From the NCBI GenBank assembly GCA_965240325.2, contig OZ251226.1:2232001-2296000 (forward strand): 64,000 nucleotides of DNA. Reading direction: 5' to 3'. The position numbers and the translations under genes are program-made. Below the pieces are notes generated by a model. The model was given only the letters and a program-made list of their open reading frames with translations, made no database searches and was not told the DNA's origin. Origin of the DNA: Rebecca billardiae RCC1528. Lineage: Eukaryota > Haptophyta. This document shows positions 9,464-19,994 of the stretch, in pieces; positions within the stretch are counted from its first letter, which is position 1; every line of letters starts with the position of its first letter.

Positions 9464-11084
9464 CGATCCGGATGTGGCCCAGTCCGGACGTCACGCGATC
9501 CGGGAAGACGAGTACGATTCGCTCGTAACGAACCGTTACACGAATGTCACGTCCAGCTGACGTCCAGATCGCACTTTACTTAAGGGAATCAGCTGGGCGC
9601 GCTTTTTTTTGGCCTGATAGACCTCTCAATGCGATCTCAAAAACTCGAAACTCGGTCTCCGCCAGCCCAAAAAATCGCCCCCCAGTCCCTTTTTTCCGCC
9701 GCCCCCCGTCCCTTTTTTCTTGATCAAAGATCTTTTTGAAACGTGGTTCGGGCCCGCTGGTGCGGGCTCCACGCTGCGCGCTCCGCCCTGCACCGCGGGC
9801 CATAATAACTTTGACCGCGCCCGCCTCGGCCTGAACGGTCCTAGTGCTATTAAATTGTATGCTGGCAGTACTACGGGGCCACTCTTGACAGATAATCAGT
9901 CCGCGGAGTCTGAGTTATAACTGTTATTCACGACTGCTACTATTTCTGAGACTGAGTCGTCGATTCTCATTCTCAGAGCCGTTATAATTATACGCTAGCA
10001 GTTCTAGTACTACGGTAGTCTCAGGCGAGTGCAGCACGGTCCGCCGCTGTACACCGGCCCTGGCGGCCAGGCCCGGGCCCGCCCGGGGCGCCCGGGCCGG
10101 GTTCCGCGGCTCAGCTAGACGCTAGTCCGTATCGGGACCGTAGTTACAGTCGCGCCCGATCTCAATCTGTCGCCTCTCGGAGATGTTTGCCAAGCTTAAC
10201 TGATTATTACTTATTACCATTTAATTGAAAAACCATAAGCTAGCAGTTCATCGACACGGACGCGGTTCCAACATCAACAATCCCGCGACGGTAAGGACTG
10301 ACCGTCTGACGTCGACGACCGCGCACGTGGCCCACATCAGCCGCACGGACAGACATCACGGTATTTATTCCTATTAATTAATAAATTACAGCATGCATAT
10401 AGTTAGACGTTCACGGAACATCACGCTTCAGAACTGATTCCGATCCCCATATCGTCAGCCGAGTTACAGCGCGGATACGACTCGGCCAATCAGTCGGACT
10501 GACAACTCAGTGGCGGCACGGCCAGCCCGCGCCGCCCTTATGAGACTCCGAGTGGCGCCGTACTCGGCCGGCCGGCCCGGGGCCGGGGTCCGAATCCTGA
10601 GTGAGTGAGTCAGACGGCCGACCCCCTACGGTCCCTACTCTAGCCCCCTACGGCCCCAGGCCTGGCCAGGCCACACGCGGCCGCCACGGCTGCCAGGCTA
10701 AATTGACGGACGACTCACATGACACATCGCGTATTCGTCGGAGCCTTGCACTGCAGGGCAGCAGGCCAACTCGGTCTCGGAGTGCCGAGTGGCCGCATCG
10801 GAGCGGGCCGCTGCTGCGCCGGAACGGCCCTGTGAGGGCGGCCAGCTCATCCGTGTGATCGGCCCGCGGCTCGCGGCGCGGGCCGCAGCCGATCGGCGGG
10901 TCAGCAGGTCGGAGCGGGAACCTCCCGGCCGTGATTATCGACCCCCGCCACCGTCGTCGTCATCGTCTGGCGTGCACCGGCCAGAGGAAAGCGACGAGCC
11001 CAGAGGCCGTGGACGGTAAAGCGCCCACCAGCAGCGATACATATGTCTCGCGCGTCATCCGGCGCGCCAGGCGGCACAGCCGGA
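9464..11084. other. Gene-free spacer with mixed composition
   Basis: About 1.6 kb. Bases 9600-9740 contain homopolymer-like T, C and A runs (gctttttttttgg, ccccccagtcccttttttcc). 10040-10110 and 10560-10585 are almost pure G/C palindromic blocks. 10195-10260 and 10360-10400 are AT-rich. There are many short matches to the gact/ctag type simple sequence that fills other spacers. I see no gene, RNA or complete mobile element. Confidence 0.5.
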
Positions 11085-12079
11085 TCACCAATTAATCGAC
11101 GACAGCGCGAGGCCCACGTTGTACGAGAGCAGTGCGCACGCGCCGCCCAGCACGAGCGTCTCGAGCGCAGAGCGGAAGTAGCGCTTGTGCGCGAAGTGCG
11201 CCTTGAAGGCGCCGAGGGCGAGCAGCGTGACGCCGGTGACGATGCACGCGACGATCAGCATCGTCGTCTCGCCCGACCCGGGCTCCGCGTCGCGCAGCAC
11301 CCACGCCGTGAGCACGTACCCGAGCACGGGCAGCATTCCGAAGGACGCAAATGAGCCAAACATGACGGCGCCCTTCAGCACGGTCTGGTCGTTGTCATCT
11401 GGCGCCTGCAGGCCGAGCTCCTCGGTCATCATGAGGTTGACGAAGAACTCGGGGTACTTGGCCATCCGCACCGTCACCTCGCGCGCGTCCTCGGCCGACA
11501 TGCCCCGGTTGGTGAAGATCTCCACCACTGCAGCGCGCGTGCGCGCGCGGCGTGCGCGCGTGAGCATGAATCGCGCCAAGGGCTGGCAGGCGCGCAGCGT
11601 GCGTGTGTAGACGCGCGCGCTGCGACTCGCGCGCGCGCACTCTCGCTGATCTCGCCCGTCGGATAGTTTTCAAACTCCCACGTTTCTCGCGCGTGCTCTT
11701 CGCGCACGTATTCCCGCTCCGACTTAGAGCTGAGGTACTCGCCCACACCCATCGCGAGTGCGTCCGCGAGCACATTCGAGATACCGATCGCGAGCACCGC
11801 CTTCACGCTGAGGCCGGCGCCGGCGGCGCCGGCGACGATGGCAAATGAGGTGAGGATACCGTCGAGCCCGCCGAAGACGATGCTCTTGATGAACTCGCCC
11901 CCTTCCACGTGTGGCTCTGCGTTGTGTTCGGCTGACGGCAGCGCCTTTGTTGAGTGCGCAAGCGCGCTCGCGGACGCATCCCCTGTCTTATACGCGCTGC
12001 GCGCGCCCTCCAGGTCGCGCTGTAGGAGCGGGACCGAGTTGGTCGACCCGTTCCCGCTGGCACCCGTGGTCTTCGACAT
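11085..12079 (-). CDS. VIT1: Vacuolar iron transporter (CCC1/VIT1 family)
   Basis: Transports ferrous iron (and possibly manganese) into the vacuole or a storage compartment. Exons 12079-11641 and 11527-11085, with a 113-nt intron (gtgcg donor, gctgcag acceptor). Splicing restores GEISEMVEIFTNRGM, the conserved cytosolic helix of the family, and 882 coding nt give 293 aa. Start is ATG 12079 (MSKTTGASGN), giving a polar N-terminus of about 65 aa. Hallmarks: EFIKSIVFGGLDGILTSFAI is the family's first membrane helix with its GGxDG motif; SNVLADALAMGVGEYLSSKSE is helix 2; EFFVNLMMTEELGL is the metal-binding-domain region; three more helices follow (GSFASFGMLPVLGYVL, MLIVACIVTGVTLLALG, LVLGGACALLSYNVG). 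All pieces are complete, so the gene looks functional. Confidence 0.93.
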
Positions 12080-12510
12080 GATGCGCGGCTTCGGCGCACG
12101 ACGTGTCGAAGGTTCGTCGCCGCTTCCACCACCCTCTCTCGCCAAAGTTCGATGAGGCGCTGGCCGTGAGCAGGCACGTGAACTCGTGAAGGGCACGTGC
12201 GTGAAACTGCGGAGGTACCCTCCTGCCCTCATAGCGCGGACTCGGCCATGAGCACGCGCGAACCAGAAGAGGCTTGATCAGAAAACGGTTCAATACGGTC
12301 ACCGTAGGAGCGCGCCTACCGTTTCGGGCACTCACCCACGCGAAACTATGTTGGCTCATTCAGACGGGTATTATGCACTAGCCCAGAACCAAGAAACTTC
12401 GATTAACGTTGACGAATCAAGGGAGCGTTCCGATTCGTTGCGCCGTAACTGCGACGTCGTTTGATTATGGAAAGGCTACCCCCATACCGACTGTCGAAAT
12501 ACGAGCTCAA

Positions 12511-13488
12511 ATGCAACAGGCCGCGGCGGGTGCGCCGGTCCATTTTAAGCTCAGCACTCGGGCCGAACAGCTGATCGATCACAAGGGGCGCAAGGGCAGC
12601 TGCCCACCGCTCGCGATGGGCGGGCCCATCGCAGATGAGGTGGTTCCCGACCACGATGACATCACGCCCGGTCGCCGCTGGCGCGGCTGGGACGACCGCG
12701 CAGCCTCCGTCGCGGCTCGCAAGCTCCTGGTGGTGGACACCAAGCTGTCATCGCCAAACACGCCCGACGACGACCCAACTAGTATGGCCATCCTCTGCGC
12801 CGAGCTGCACTCGGCGTACCGGCTGGAGCAGCAACGCGCGGCTGCCCTCGAGCGTCGCCTCCACGAGATGGAGATGAGGCTCCAAGATAGCGAGCGCATC
12901 GCCGAGCATGCACTCATGCTCGCGAACGGTGTTCTCAGTGCCGTGCACGCGTCACAATCGGGCAGGCCTTGCGACGAGCCCGGCGACAAGCCGCCAGTGC
13001 CGGCGCCGGCTTCGACTGCACCCGCAGCCCCAGAGGAGCCTGTCTATGAGCCGTTCGACCAGCCACGCGCCCCCGCTGGCGGCCGACGTCAGGTCGTCGG
13101 CGGCGTGAGCGTGATCCGGTGCGATACGTGCGGCTTCACCTGTGGGACCAAGGCGGCACTCGGCAAGCACATCGCGACAGCACACGGGCTGAAGCCCACG
13201 CCGCAGCGCACGCGTGGGCCGCCACCTGCCAGGTCTTCGGGCATGGGCGTCGCCGACCTCTCCAGGCCGCCGCTGCTGGCGTCGCACACCGCGCACGAGC
13301 CCAAGCGTGCCGAGCCGGAGCCCACGGCCGATCACGATGACGGAGACAGGGGTCCCGACGCGGGGTGGTACGAGGAGCCCTCGGTCGTCTGGCTGCGTGC
13401 GTGCGGCATCAACAACGCGGCACGAAACCGCCTCCGCCGCGACAGCGAGGGGAGCGAGCACGGCAGCGTCGACGCAGGCTACAGATGA
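12511..13488 (+). CDS. Single C2H2 zinc-finger protein with coiled coil
   Basis: First ATG in an open frame is at 12511, giving 325 aa; the frame is open about 34 codons further 5' without ATG, so an upstream exon is possible. Residues about 90-145 (ILCAELHSAYRLEQQ to SERIAEHALMLANGV) form a strong amphipathic coiled coil. A Pro/Ala linker follows, then one C2H2 finger near residue 205-232: CDTCGFTCGTKAALGKHIATAH, a standard C-x2-C-x12-H-x4-H spacing. The C-terminus (VVWLRACGINNAARNRL) is short and probably helical. A lone finger with a dimerising coil suggests a nucleic-acid-binding or scaffolding role; target unknown. No close family recognised. It might belong to a mobile element, but no transposase or repeat flanks it. 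Confidence 0.6.
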   Translation: MQQAAAGAPVHFKLSTRAEQLIDHKGRKGSCPPLAMGGPIADEVVPDHDDITPGRRWRGWDDRAASVAARKLLVVDTKLSSPNTPDDDPTSMAILCAELHSAYRLEQQRAAALERRLHEMEMRLQDSERIAEHALMLANGVLSAVHASQSGRPCDEPGDKPPVPAPASTAPAAPEEPVYEPFDQPRAPAGGRRQVVGGVSVIRCDTCGFTCGTKAALGKHIATAHGLKPTPQRTRGPPPARSSGMGVADLSRPPLLASHTAHEPKRAEPEPTADHDDGDRGPDAGWYEEPSVVWLRACGINNAARNRLRRDSEGSEHGSVDAGYR

Positions 13489-14162
13489 CATGAGCTGGCC
13501 TGTGCGCGGCGGCGCTCACAATCTCGCCGACCGCCCGCGTCGTCACGGCTCGCCACCTCGATGGGCTGCTGCGAACCTTCGGCGGCGATCGGTCGGTCTG
13601 AGGCCGATGGTGCGGCTGGGCGTTGCGGCGCACTCCGCCTGCGTGGCAGCGCCGGTGGTGCCGGCACTGGCGCAGCAATCTGAAGTTCAAACTTGCTTGT
13701 CAGACAACGGAATTTGTCACATGCGTCATGCAATCACCGATTCACCGAGAATACCGAGATGCCATCGACAGCCATCGTCCGAAGTCCGATCGGACATCGG
13801 AATTCATTGTCATTGATCCGACGGGGTAGTCTGACTGCGGACAGCCGGACAGGGTACCGTCCGACGATGGTCTCAGACTCAGTAACTGCCAGCCGACGAC
13901 GATGCCCACGGCTGCCACGCCGAGTACGGTCGCCACCGGCCGCCGCGGCCTGGCCAGCCGCGTCGAATGACGATTGCGGCCGGGCCCGCGGGCCTAGCTG
14001 ATAGTGATACAGTGATAAGCTGAGGCGCCGCGTCGGATCATGGGGCGCAGGCAGCCGCCGCCGCCAGCACTGCTGAGCAGTCGATGCTGGCGCGTGACCC
14101 ACGCTGGCAGGGTCATCGAGCGACCCATCCCCGCGCCCCTCGACCCATCAGCCTGCTGAGGG
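13489..14162. other. Intergenic spacer
   Basis: About 670 bases between two converging genes. No coding frame with domain-like content. It has several short inverted GC motifs and AT-containing patches (13740-13830) but no repeat shared with other parts of the window that I could find. Confidence 0.45.
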
Positions 14163-14750
14163 CTAGGACGCTGTTGGGGTCATAAGTGCGCTTTGCGAAG
14201 GCGTCGTGTGGAGGCCAACCGCCTGCGCGCCGACGATGGCGCAGTGTTCGTCTTCGTCCGCTGCCGAGCCCGAGACACCAATCGCACCGAGGACGGCGCT
14301 CGTGGCTGGATCAGAGCAGAGCACACCACCAGGCACCGCGGCGATGGGCTGCTCGGCCTCCGTCCCAATGACCGTCATCGCCACCAATTGAGCGAGCCGA
14401 TCTGGCAAGTACTTTTCCTTGAGTGCTCGGCTGCTCGGGAGACGTGTGGCAATGCACGCCATTGCCTTGGCATGGGCGAGCTTTTGTGGCAGCGGGGGGC
14501 AATCCAGCATCGTCTTCGAGACCAGCGTGCGCCCAGCGGCGTCGAGCACGAAGACGGAGATGTCGCTGAAGCCCTTCGACCGCGCTTCGCGCACCGCTGC
14601 GCTCGCCATCTCGTCCGCCGCCTCCAGCGTGAGCATGGGCCGTCCTGGAGCAACCCAGCACGCCTTACCGTCCGCGTCGGCCGAAGCTCTGCCCATGCCG
14701 GTAGCCGCCCACAGCATCAGAGCCCATCGAGCGGCACGCGACGCTTGCAT
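14163..14750 (-). CDS. Secreted GlcG/HbpS-like protein (DUF336 fold)
   Basis: ATG at 14750 gives 195 aa in one exon. The N-terminus (MQASRAARWALMLWAATGMGRASA) is a signal peptide. The mature part matches the GlcG/HbpS family: LTLEAADEMASAAVREARSKGF (helix 1), DISVFVLDAAGRTLVSKTML (the ISV-x-D-x-x-G-x-L strand pair), then KLAHAKAMACIATRLPS and, near the end, AVPGGVLCSDPATSAVLGAIGVSG, equivalent to the family's PGGxP...GAIGVSG signature. Bacterial relatives bind haem or are of unknown function; in algae the role is not established. Four Cys in the mature chain fit an extracytoplasmic location. It is divergent from the phosphate translocator to the right, with 252 bp between starts. Confidence 0.85.
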   Translation of the reverse strand: MQASRAARWALMLWAATGMGRASADADGKACWVAPGRPMLTLEAADEMASAAVREARSKGFSDISVFVLDAAGRTLVSKTMLDCPPLPQKLAHAKAMACIATRLPSSRALKEKYLPDRLAQLVAMTVIGTEAEQPIAAVPGGVLCSDPATSAVLGAIGVSGSAADEDEHCAIVGAQAVGLHTTPSQSALMTPTAS

Positions 14751-15002
14751 CGCCGAGGCGGCCGCGGGCGGGTTGATGAGCTCCGACTACCAACAAGGTC
14801 GTTCGCCCAAAGTTCTATTCTGAATTCTCAATTCCTCTGCTGCTCACGAACGTAGATTCGTCAACAACTACTGCAACCGAAAGTCCGAAACCGTTCGTGA
14901 TGTGATGCAATCTGCGCGCCCGATCTCGGCAGCTCGCACGGTCGCCCCCGTCGGCAGCCCGCACGCAATCACGCGCGGAGGCCGCGCGCAGACGGCACCA
15001 GC
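14751..15002. promoter_or_regulatory. Divergent promoter region, GlcG-like / phosphate translocator
   Basis: 252 bases separate the two start codons. GC falls in the middle (caattcctctgctgctcacg, caacaactactgcaaccg) relative to the genes. There is no clear TATA box. The inference of a shared promoter rests only on orientation and distance. Confidence 0.4.
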
Positions 15003-16357
15003 ATGATGGCTTTTGTCGCCCTCCTCGTCGCGCCGGCGCTCCTTCTCCCGCCGCTGCGCGGGCCAGCGGTCGCGCCTCGCCACGCCCTCGCTTCGCCCTT
15101 GGGCCTGGGGCGCGCGCGTCTGCACGGCGCACGCGCCGCGCGCATGGATGATGAGCCCGCGTCCGAGGCGAAGGCGCTCTCCCCACTTGACACGACGCCG
15201 CGCTTCGACGAGATTGCCAAGGGCGCCGCGAGCGACAGCTCTGCCGCCCTCGCGCTCGGCCGTGAGCCGGGCACGTGTGACCCGTACGACCCCAAGTCGG
15301 CGGAGTACTGCATGGCCGAAACGGACGAGGCGGGTGGCCTGCAGCGCACGCTCAGGCTCGGCGTTCTCTTCACGCTGTGGTACGCGCTGAACACGGCGTA
15401 CAACATCGGGAACAAGCTCGTCCTTACCGCCTTCCCGATGCCGTGGACCGCGGCCACGTGGGAGCTCTTCTTCGGCTTCCCGTACGTGTTCTTCCTGTGG
15501 ACGACCGGCCTGCGCAAGCGGCCCAAGCTCTCGCTCAAGAGCGCGGCGCTGCTCGCACCATCCGGCGTGCTGCTCGCGGGGACGCACGTCGGCGGCGTGA
15601 TCTCGTTCGGCCTCGGCGCCATCTCGTTCACGCACGTGCTCAAGGCGACCGAGCCCGTATGGTCGGCGCTCATCTCGGCGGTGTGCTTCCGCGAGTTCTT
15701 GCCGCTGCCCGTGTACGCGTCGCTGGTGCCCATCATCGTCGGCGTCGGGCTCGCCTCGCTGAAGGAGCTCACGTTCTCGTGGTACAGCTTCGTCGCGGGT
15801 ACGATGAGCGCCGTCACCTCCGCCGGGAAGGCGATCCTCTCGAAGAAGGTGCTCGACGGCAAGCCGCTCGGCGAGAACCTCACGCCGGCCAACATGTTTG
15901 CGATCCTCTCCATCATCGGCTTCATCGCGATCGCTCCGGTCGCGCTGCTGCTCGAGCCGCCGAAGGCGGCCGCGGCGGCGTGGAACGCGGCGCTCGCCAA
16001 CGGGTACACCAACCTGCGGCTGCTCACGCTCATGAGCGTGTCGGGCTTCCTGTATTACATCTACAACGAGGTGAGGAGGCGGCCGTGCGTGCGACGTGCG
16101 CGCGCCCTCGCCGTGCATGCATGTGCTCACACGGCTTGCGCCACTCGCGTACGCCAAACCCCCAGGTGGCATTCCTCGCGCTCGCCGAGGTCGCTCCCGT
16201 GACGCATGCCGTCACCAACACGGTCAAGCGCGTCGTGATCATCCTCGCGTCAATCATCGTCTTCAAGACGACAATCACGCCGCTCGGCGCGGTCGGCTCG
16301 GGCGTGACTATCCTTGGCGCACTGCTGTACGCGCTCGCCAAGAACAAGTACAAGTGA
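15003..16357 (+). CDS. TPT: Plastid triose-phosphate/phosphate translocator
   Basis: Exchanges triose phosphate or another phosphorylated C3-C6 compound for phosphate across a plastid membrane. Exons 15003-16070 and 16166-16357, intron 95 nt (gtgagg...ccccag); 1260 nt, 419 aa. The N-terminus MMAFVALLVAPALLLPPL is a signal peptide followed by an Arg/Ala-rich transit region (LGRARLHGARAARM), as expected for a complex plastid. The core from residue about 115 has the translocator signature: WYALNTAYNIGNKLVL, WELFFGFPYVFFLW, GAISFTHVLKATEPVWSAL (the conserved sugar-phosphate-binding helix), VPIIVGVGLASLKELTFSW, and, across the intron, YNEVAFLALAEVAPVTHAV then NTVKRVVIILASIIVFK, containing the binding-site Lys-Arg pair. 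It ends in the ER-like/plastid-like KNKYK. Ten hydrophobic segments are visible. Substrate class cannot be fixed by reading alone. Confidence 0.95.
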
Positions 16358-16871
16358 ACGCGGGCCCAGCGAACGACGCCCCCCGGGTGGCACCAGGACA
16401 TCTGGTCGTCGTCGGCGTCGCTGCACGGAGCGCCGTCCATGGCAAATGACGCCGGGCCGTTCGCACCCGGCTCGGCCGATCAGGGCCGGGCTGGGTGCGT
16501 GGTTTTTTAAGATTAACGGAATCCGGATGCGCAGCGGTCCTTCGCCCTTCGCAACCGGTTCGCCCTTCGGAGATGCGAGGAATTAAAAGCCGCTATTTGC
16601 TGAGAAGATTTTCGTAGTCGTCGATTTTGACTTTTCCGGCCCCGCCCAATGCGCGCGAAACCGCGTAGCGAACACGCGCGACGAGGGCTGTGATTGGCTA
16701 ACAACCCTTCTGCCCTGCGCCGATACTGCTAAACAGGCCAACGCACGTGCCCGCGCAGTGTCCGGCAAGTTCAGCGGGGGAATCCGACGCGCATCGCATC
16801 TTAGCTTCGCTGTCTTCGGCCGCCGCGTCGTTGTCTCGCGCCTGCTGCACGCTCGCTCTCTCGACGCACTC
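16358..16871. other. Spacer between translocator and desaturase
   Basis: About 510 bases. Contains the 3' end of the translocator and the 5' region of the desaturase. A short direct repeat of ttcgcccttcg (16540-16570) and an AT-rich patch (16575-16615) are visible. The end resembles a splice acceptor (catgtgcccgcag just before 16886), so part of this region could be a first intron of the desaturase. Confidence 0.45.
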
Positions 16872-18191
16872 ATGTGCCCGCAGCAACCCGAGGCGCTGAT
16901 GACACCGACGGCGGGCCAGGCGGCGGAGGTGGATTCGAACAAAATCACGCTGCAGGACATCCGACGCGCCATCCCCACCGAGTGCTTTGTCAAGTCGACG
17001 GCGCACTCGTTGTGGTACCTCGTGCGCGACTGCGCGATCCTCGCGACCGCCCCGCTCGCATACCCGCTCGTGGCGGCATCGGGCAACCCGCTGCTGTATA
17101 TGGCGTACTGGAACTTTTACGGCTTCTTCATGTGGTGCCTCTTCGTCGTGGGCCACGATTGCGGCCACACCACGTTCAGCCCGAACAAGCTGCTGAACGA
17201 CGTGGTCGGGTGCGCACGCGCGCGCGCGCACGCACCGCGCTGCGCTCGCCGTGGCGCGGCACTTGGGGGCATCGCTGACGCGCGTGCCGGCCTGTCGCGC
17301 CCGCTGCCTCGCGCCCGCAGGCACATCGCGCACGCGCCGCTGCTCGTGCCCTTCTACCCGTGGGCGATGTCGCACCGCCGGCACCACATGTACCACAACC
17401 ACCAGAAGAAGGACGCGAGCCACCCGTGGTTCACCAAGGCGTCGCTCAAGAAGCTGCCGGGCTTCACGCAGTCCTTCCTCAAGTCGCCGCTCGCCCCGTT
17501 CCTCGCGTACCCCATCTACCTCTTCGAGGGCTCCTTCGACGGCTCGCACGTCAACCCGCTCTCGAAGCTGTACCGCGGCTCGTCGATGCGGTCAAAGCTC
17601 GAGTGCGTGGTCTCGGCGCTCTCGGTCGGCGCGTTCTTCGCGGGGATGTACGCGGCGTGCGGGTACTCGGCGCGCACGATGGCCCTGGCGTACGGCGGCT
17701 GCTACTTCTGCTTCTCGTTCTGGCTCTTCATGGTCACCTTCCTGCAGCACCACGACCACGGCACGCTCGTGTACGACGACTCGGACTGGTCCTTCCTCAA
17801 GGGCGCGTTTGAGACGGTCGACCGCGTGTACGGCTTCGGCCTCGACCAGCTGCAACACCACATCTCGGACGGGCACGTGGTGCACCACCTCTTCTTCACG
17901 CAGGTGCCGCACTACAACTTGCCAAAGGTGCGCGCCGCCGCCGGCCGCCCACGCGGATCGCGCTCGCGCGCCCGTGCTCGCTGGGCTGCGGCTGGCTGCC
18001 CGCTGACCGCGCCCCGCCCCGCGCATGCGCTCATGTGCCCGCCGCAGGCGACCGAGGCTGTCGCACCGCTGCTCAAGAAGGCGGGCGTGTACAAGAAGGT
18101 CACGCACGACAACTACTTGCGCGACTTCTGGAACACCTTCACGACCTGCAACTTCACGGGCTGGAAGTGGGCCAACGGCAAGGCCAACTAG
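16872..18191 (+). CDS. Membrane fatty acid desaturase, FAD2/FAD3 (delta-12 / omega-3) type
   Basis: Introduces a double bond into an acyl chain in a phospho- or glycolipid using a di-iron centre. Exons 16872-17209, 17321-17927, 18048-18191; introns 111 and 120 nt with gtgcg donors and gcag acceptors; 1089 nt, 362 aa. Three histidine boxes are intact: HDCGH at 95-99, HRRHH at 131-135 (SHRRHHMYHNHQKKD), and HVVHH at 298-302. The spacing, the GHDCGHTTFS context, and the ITLQDIRRAIPTECF N-terminal element place it with plant-type delta-12/omega-3 enzymes rather than front-end desaturases: there is no cytochrome b5 domain. The first ATG used is at 16872; the frame is open upstream to 16758 without ATG (VSGKFSGGIRR), and an acceptor-like sequence lies just after 16872, so a targeting exon may be missing. 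Regiospecificity is not determinable by eye. Confidence 0.9.
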   Translation: MCPQQPEALMTPTAGQAAEVDSNKITLQDIRRAIPTECFVKSTAHSLWYLVRDCAILATAPLAYPLVAASGNPLLYMAYWNFYGFFMWCLFVVGHDCGHTTFSPNKLLNDVVGCARARAHAPRCARRGAALGGIADARAGLSRPLPRARRHIAHAPLLVPFYPWAMSHRRHHMYHNHQKKDASHPWFTKASLKKLPGFTQSFLKSPLAPFLAYPIYLFEGSFDGSHVNPLSKLYRGSSMRSKLECVVSALSVGAFFAGMYAACGYSARTMALAYGGCYFCFSFWLFMVTFLQHHDHGTLVYDDSDWSFLKGAFETVDRVYGFGLDQLQHHISDGHVVHHLFFTQVPHYNLPKVRAAAGRPRGSRSRARARWAAAGCPLTAPRPAHALMCPPQATEAVAPLLKKAGVYKKVTHDNYLRDFWNTFTTCNFTGWKWANGKAN

Positions 18192-18936
18192 ATCTCGCAG
18201 CGGCGCGCGCGCGCGCGCTGCGGCTGCGGCACGGTGGCGCAGCAGCGCATTTGTTTGCTGGGCGACGCACCCGCGACCGCGCCATCGCCTGGCTCGCAAA
18301 CGCGGCCAGATGAGGGCGCTGTCTGACTGCCACTCACCCAGGCCTTCTGTACACGGCCGCGCCAGTGCGGCCACACTCGCTTGCTCCGACAAGGACTGAA
18401 GCGGAGTCGCGTCGGGCGGCGGGCGCTGCGGCGGGCCACTCAACGGCGCCGGCGGTGACGTCGTGTGAGCGGCCGCGCCCGGCCGCACGGAACTGTCAGG
18501 ACCTCAGTTATGGCACTGCAGCGGTCCTGCGGGGCTGCTGAACTCTTGGGCCGGGCAGCGCATCTCACTGACGTCTCGGACTCCGGTCTCTGGCTCTGCT
18601 TGATGCGCTGCCACACTAGTCTCGGAGAGTCACCGGGGACGGATCAATCATCCGTCGTCGGCCATCTACACTCCGATGACCTGCCGCCCTGCGAGACACT
18701 GCGCACGACGTGATCGCGTTCGATGAATAAAAGACAGTGACGCGATGATCGATTAAAATAAATGATTGTATAGCGTTGCGCCTGCTGGCCTTTTTGGACT
18801 TGGGCACTGTCTCGGTGTCTCTTGGTTTGACTCAGCAAACGAGCAACGGCTGCAGCACTGTCTCCACCGAGGTGCATCAGGAATGCTCAGTTGCTTGGAT
18901 TCAAGTAGCAAAAATGTACTGCCGCTGTCAGCCTCA
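18192..18936. other. Spacer with no recognised gene
   Basis: About 745 bases from the desaturase stop to the tRNA. AT-rich around 18720-18775. No coding or repeat feature supported. Confidence 0.45.
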
Positions 18937-19009
18937 TCCCGCGTAACTCAGTTGGTAGAGTGCTCGACCCTTAATCGATAAGCCATGGGTTCGAGCCCCA
19001 TCGTGGGAA
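18937..19009 (+). tRNA. tRNA-Lys(CTT)-like gene
   Basis: 73 bases fold as a tRNA: acceptor stem tcccgcg/cgtggga (one G-U pair), D-arm actc...gagt with an AGTTGGTA loop, anticodon stem ctcga/tcgat (four pairs and one C-T mismatch at the top), loop cccttaa with anticodon CTT, 5-base variable loop, T-arm atggg/cccat with loop ttcgagc, discriminator A. Internal promoter boxes A (TAACTCAGTTGG) and B (GGTTCGAGCCC) are near consensus. Oddities: position 33 is C instead of the nearly universal U, and the 27-43 pair is broken; these suggest a pseudogene, a tRNA-derived repeat or a sequencing error. No intron. No T-run terminator directly follows; the nearest is ccttttgcg at 19011. Confidence 0.6.
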
Positions 19010-19520
19010 TCCTTTTGCGAAATCTCCTCATCTCTGCGCGCCCGCTTCTTCATCCACGGTATGCCGGCCTCGCCGTGGCCTCCGTCGGCGCCTTTTGCAA
19101 GTGCCTCGGGTGGTCATAACTCATATCACGCGCGTGGGCGATCGCGGCGGACACTGCCGGCATGCGGCTGAGCCGCTGGAGGGAAGCCGCCAGTCGATGC
19201 ACGCGAGCCATTGCGCCAGCCTGAGTCACGGCGGACGGCAGGCGCGGCAGTCGGACCGGCGCCACTGGCGCCGACCCGGCGCGGCCCGCGCGGCGGGCCC
19301 TGGGACGGCCCGGTGATCCCGGATATGATGTCCGACAAGGGCGGGGCCGGGCCCGAGTCAACTGAAAAGTAGCTCATTGACTTCGTCAGCAATGGCCGGT
19401 TCACAGACTCCACAGTGCTGCAGCGCCACCGACCGGCACAGCCGCAATTGACCGACCTGGACAGGAATGCCGCCGCCCACCCGACGCCGACGGCCGGCGT
19501 GCCAGCGGTCAGCTAGCTAC

Positions 19521-19748
19521 AGTTTACTAAGAATAAGAGACGCACACACGGCGCAGGCTGTCAGGCCAGGCGAGATTAACGCCCGCCAACTGTCACCGCC
19601 GGACCGCCCACAGTGAAGCCGTCGCCGGATCAGGTAGCCGGAAGATTCGTTCAGCCGACCGCCTGCGAGGCCTGGATGAGGGCTGCGGCCGCCGACAGTA
19701 CTGGCGCCTGCCTGAGCTGTGTGCGTCTCCTTTCTTATGATAGTTTCT
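19521..19748 (+). mobile_element. Small MITE-like element, copy A
   Basis: About 228 bases with imperfect terminal inverted repeats: the left end reads agtttactaagaataagagacgcacac and the right end, reversed, agaaactatcataagaaagg followed by agacgcacacagctcaggcagg. No coding capacity. The inner part (gttggcgggcg / cgcccgccaac, gccgtcgccgg, ggcctggatgagggctgcgg) is matched in reverse orientation by 22227-22417. It lacks a transposase, as expected of a non-autonomous element. Confidence 0.7.
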
Positions 19749-19994
19749 CAGCTTCCGCTCGGCGATGGAGTGATGGGCGACTACGAGGGGGGGGGGACGA
19801 CGGCGAGGAGCGCTGATCCTGGTGTTTGTCTCTGCTGCTCGATCTGCTGCTAGATACAGCTTGCTGACTCCAAGGGACGGACCTCCCTTGCTGACTCTTT
19901 AAACTGATGTACAAACTTGTGGTGGCAGCTCTTTGCGTTCGATTTTTGAGCGCCGCCGCTGCCGCCGCGCACTGGTCGTTCGCACCTGTCCAGT

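Noticed and set aside
9576-9803. Minus-strand frame with FFGLAETEFRVFEIALRG
   Set aside because: Short, overlaps homopolymer runs, no start context, no relatives recognised.
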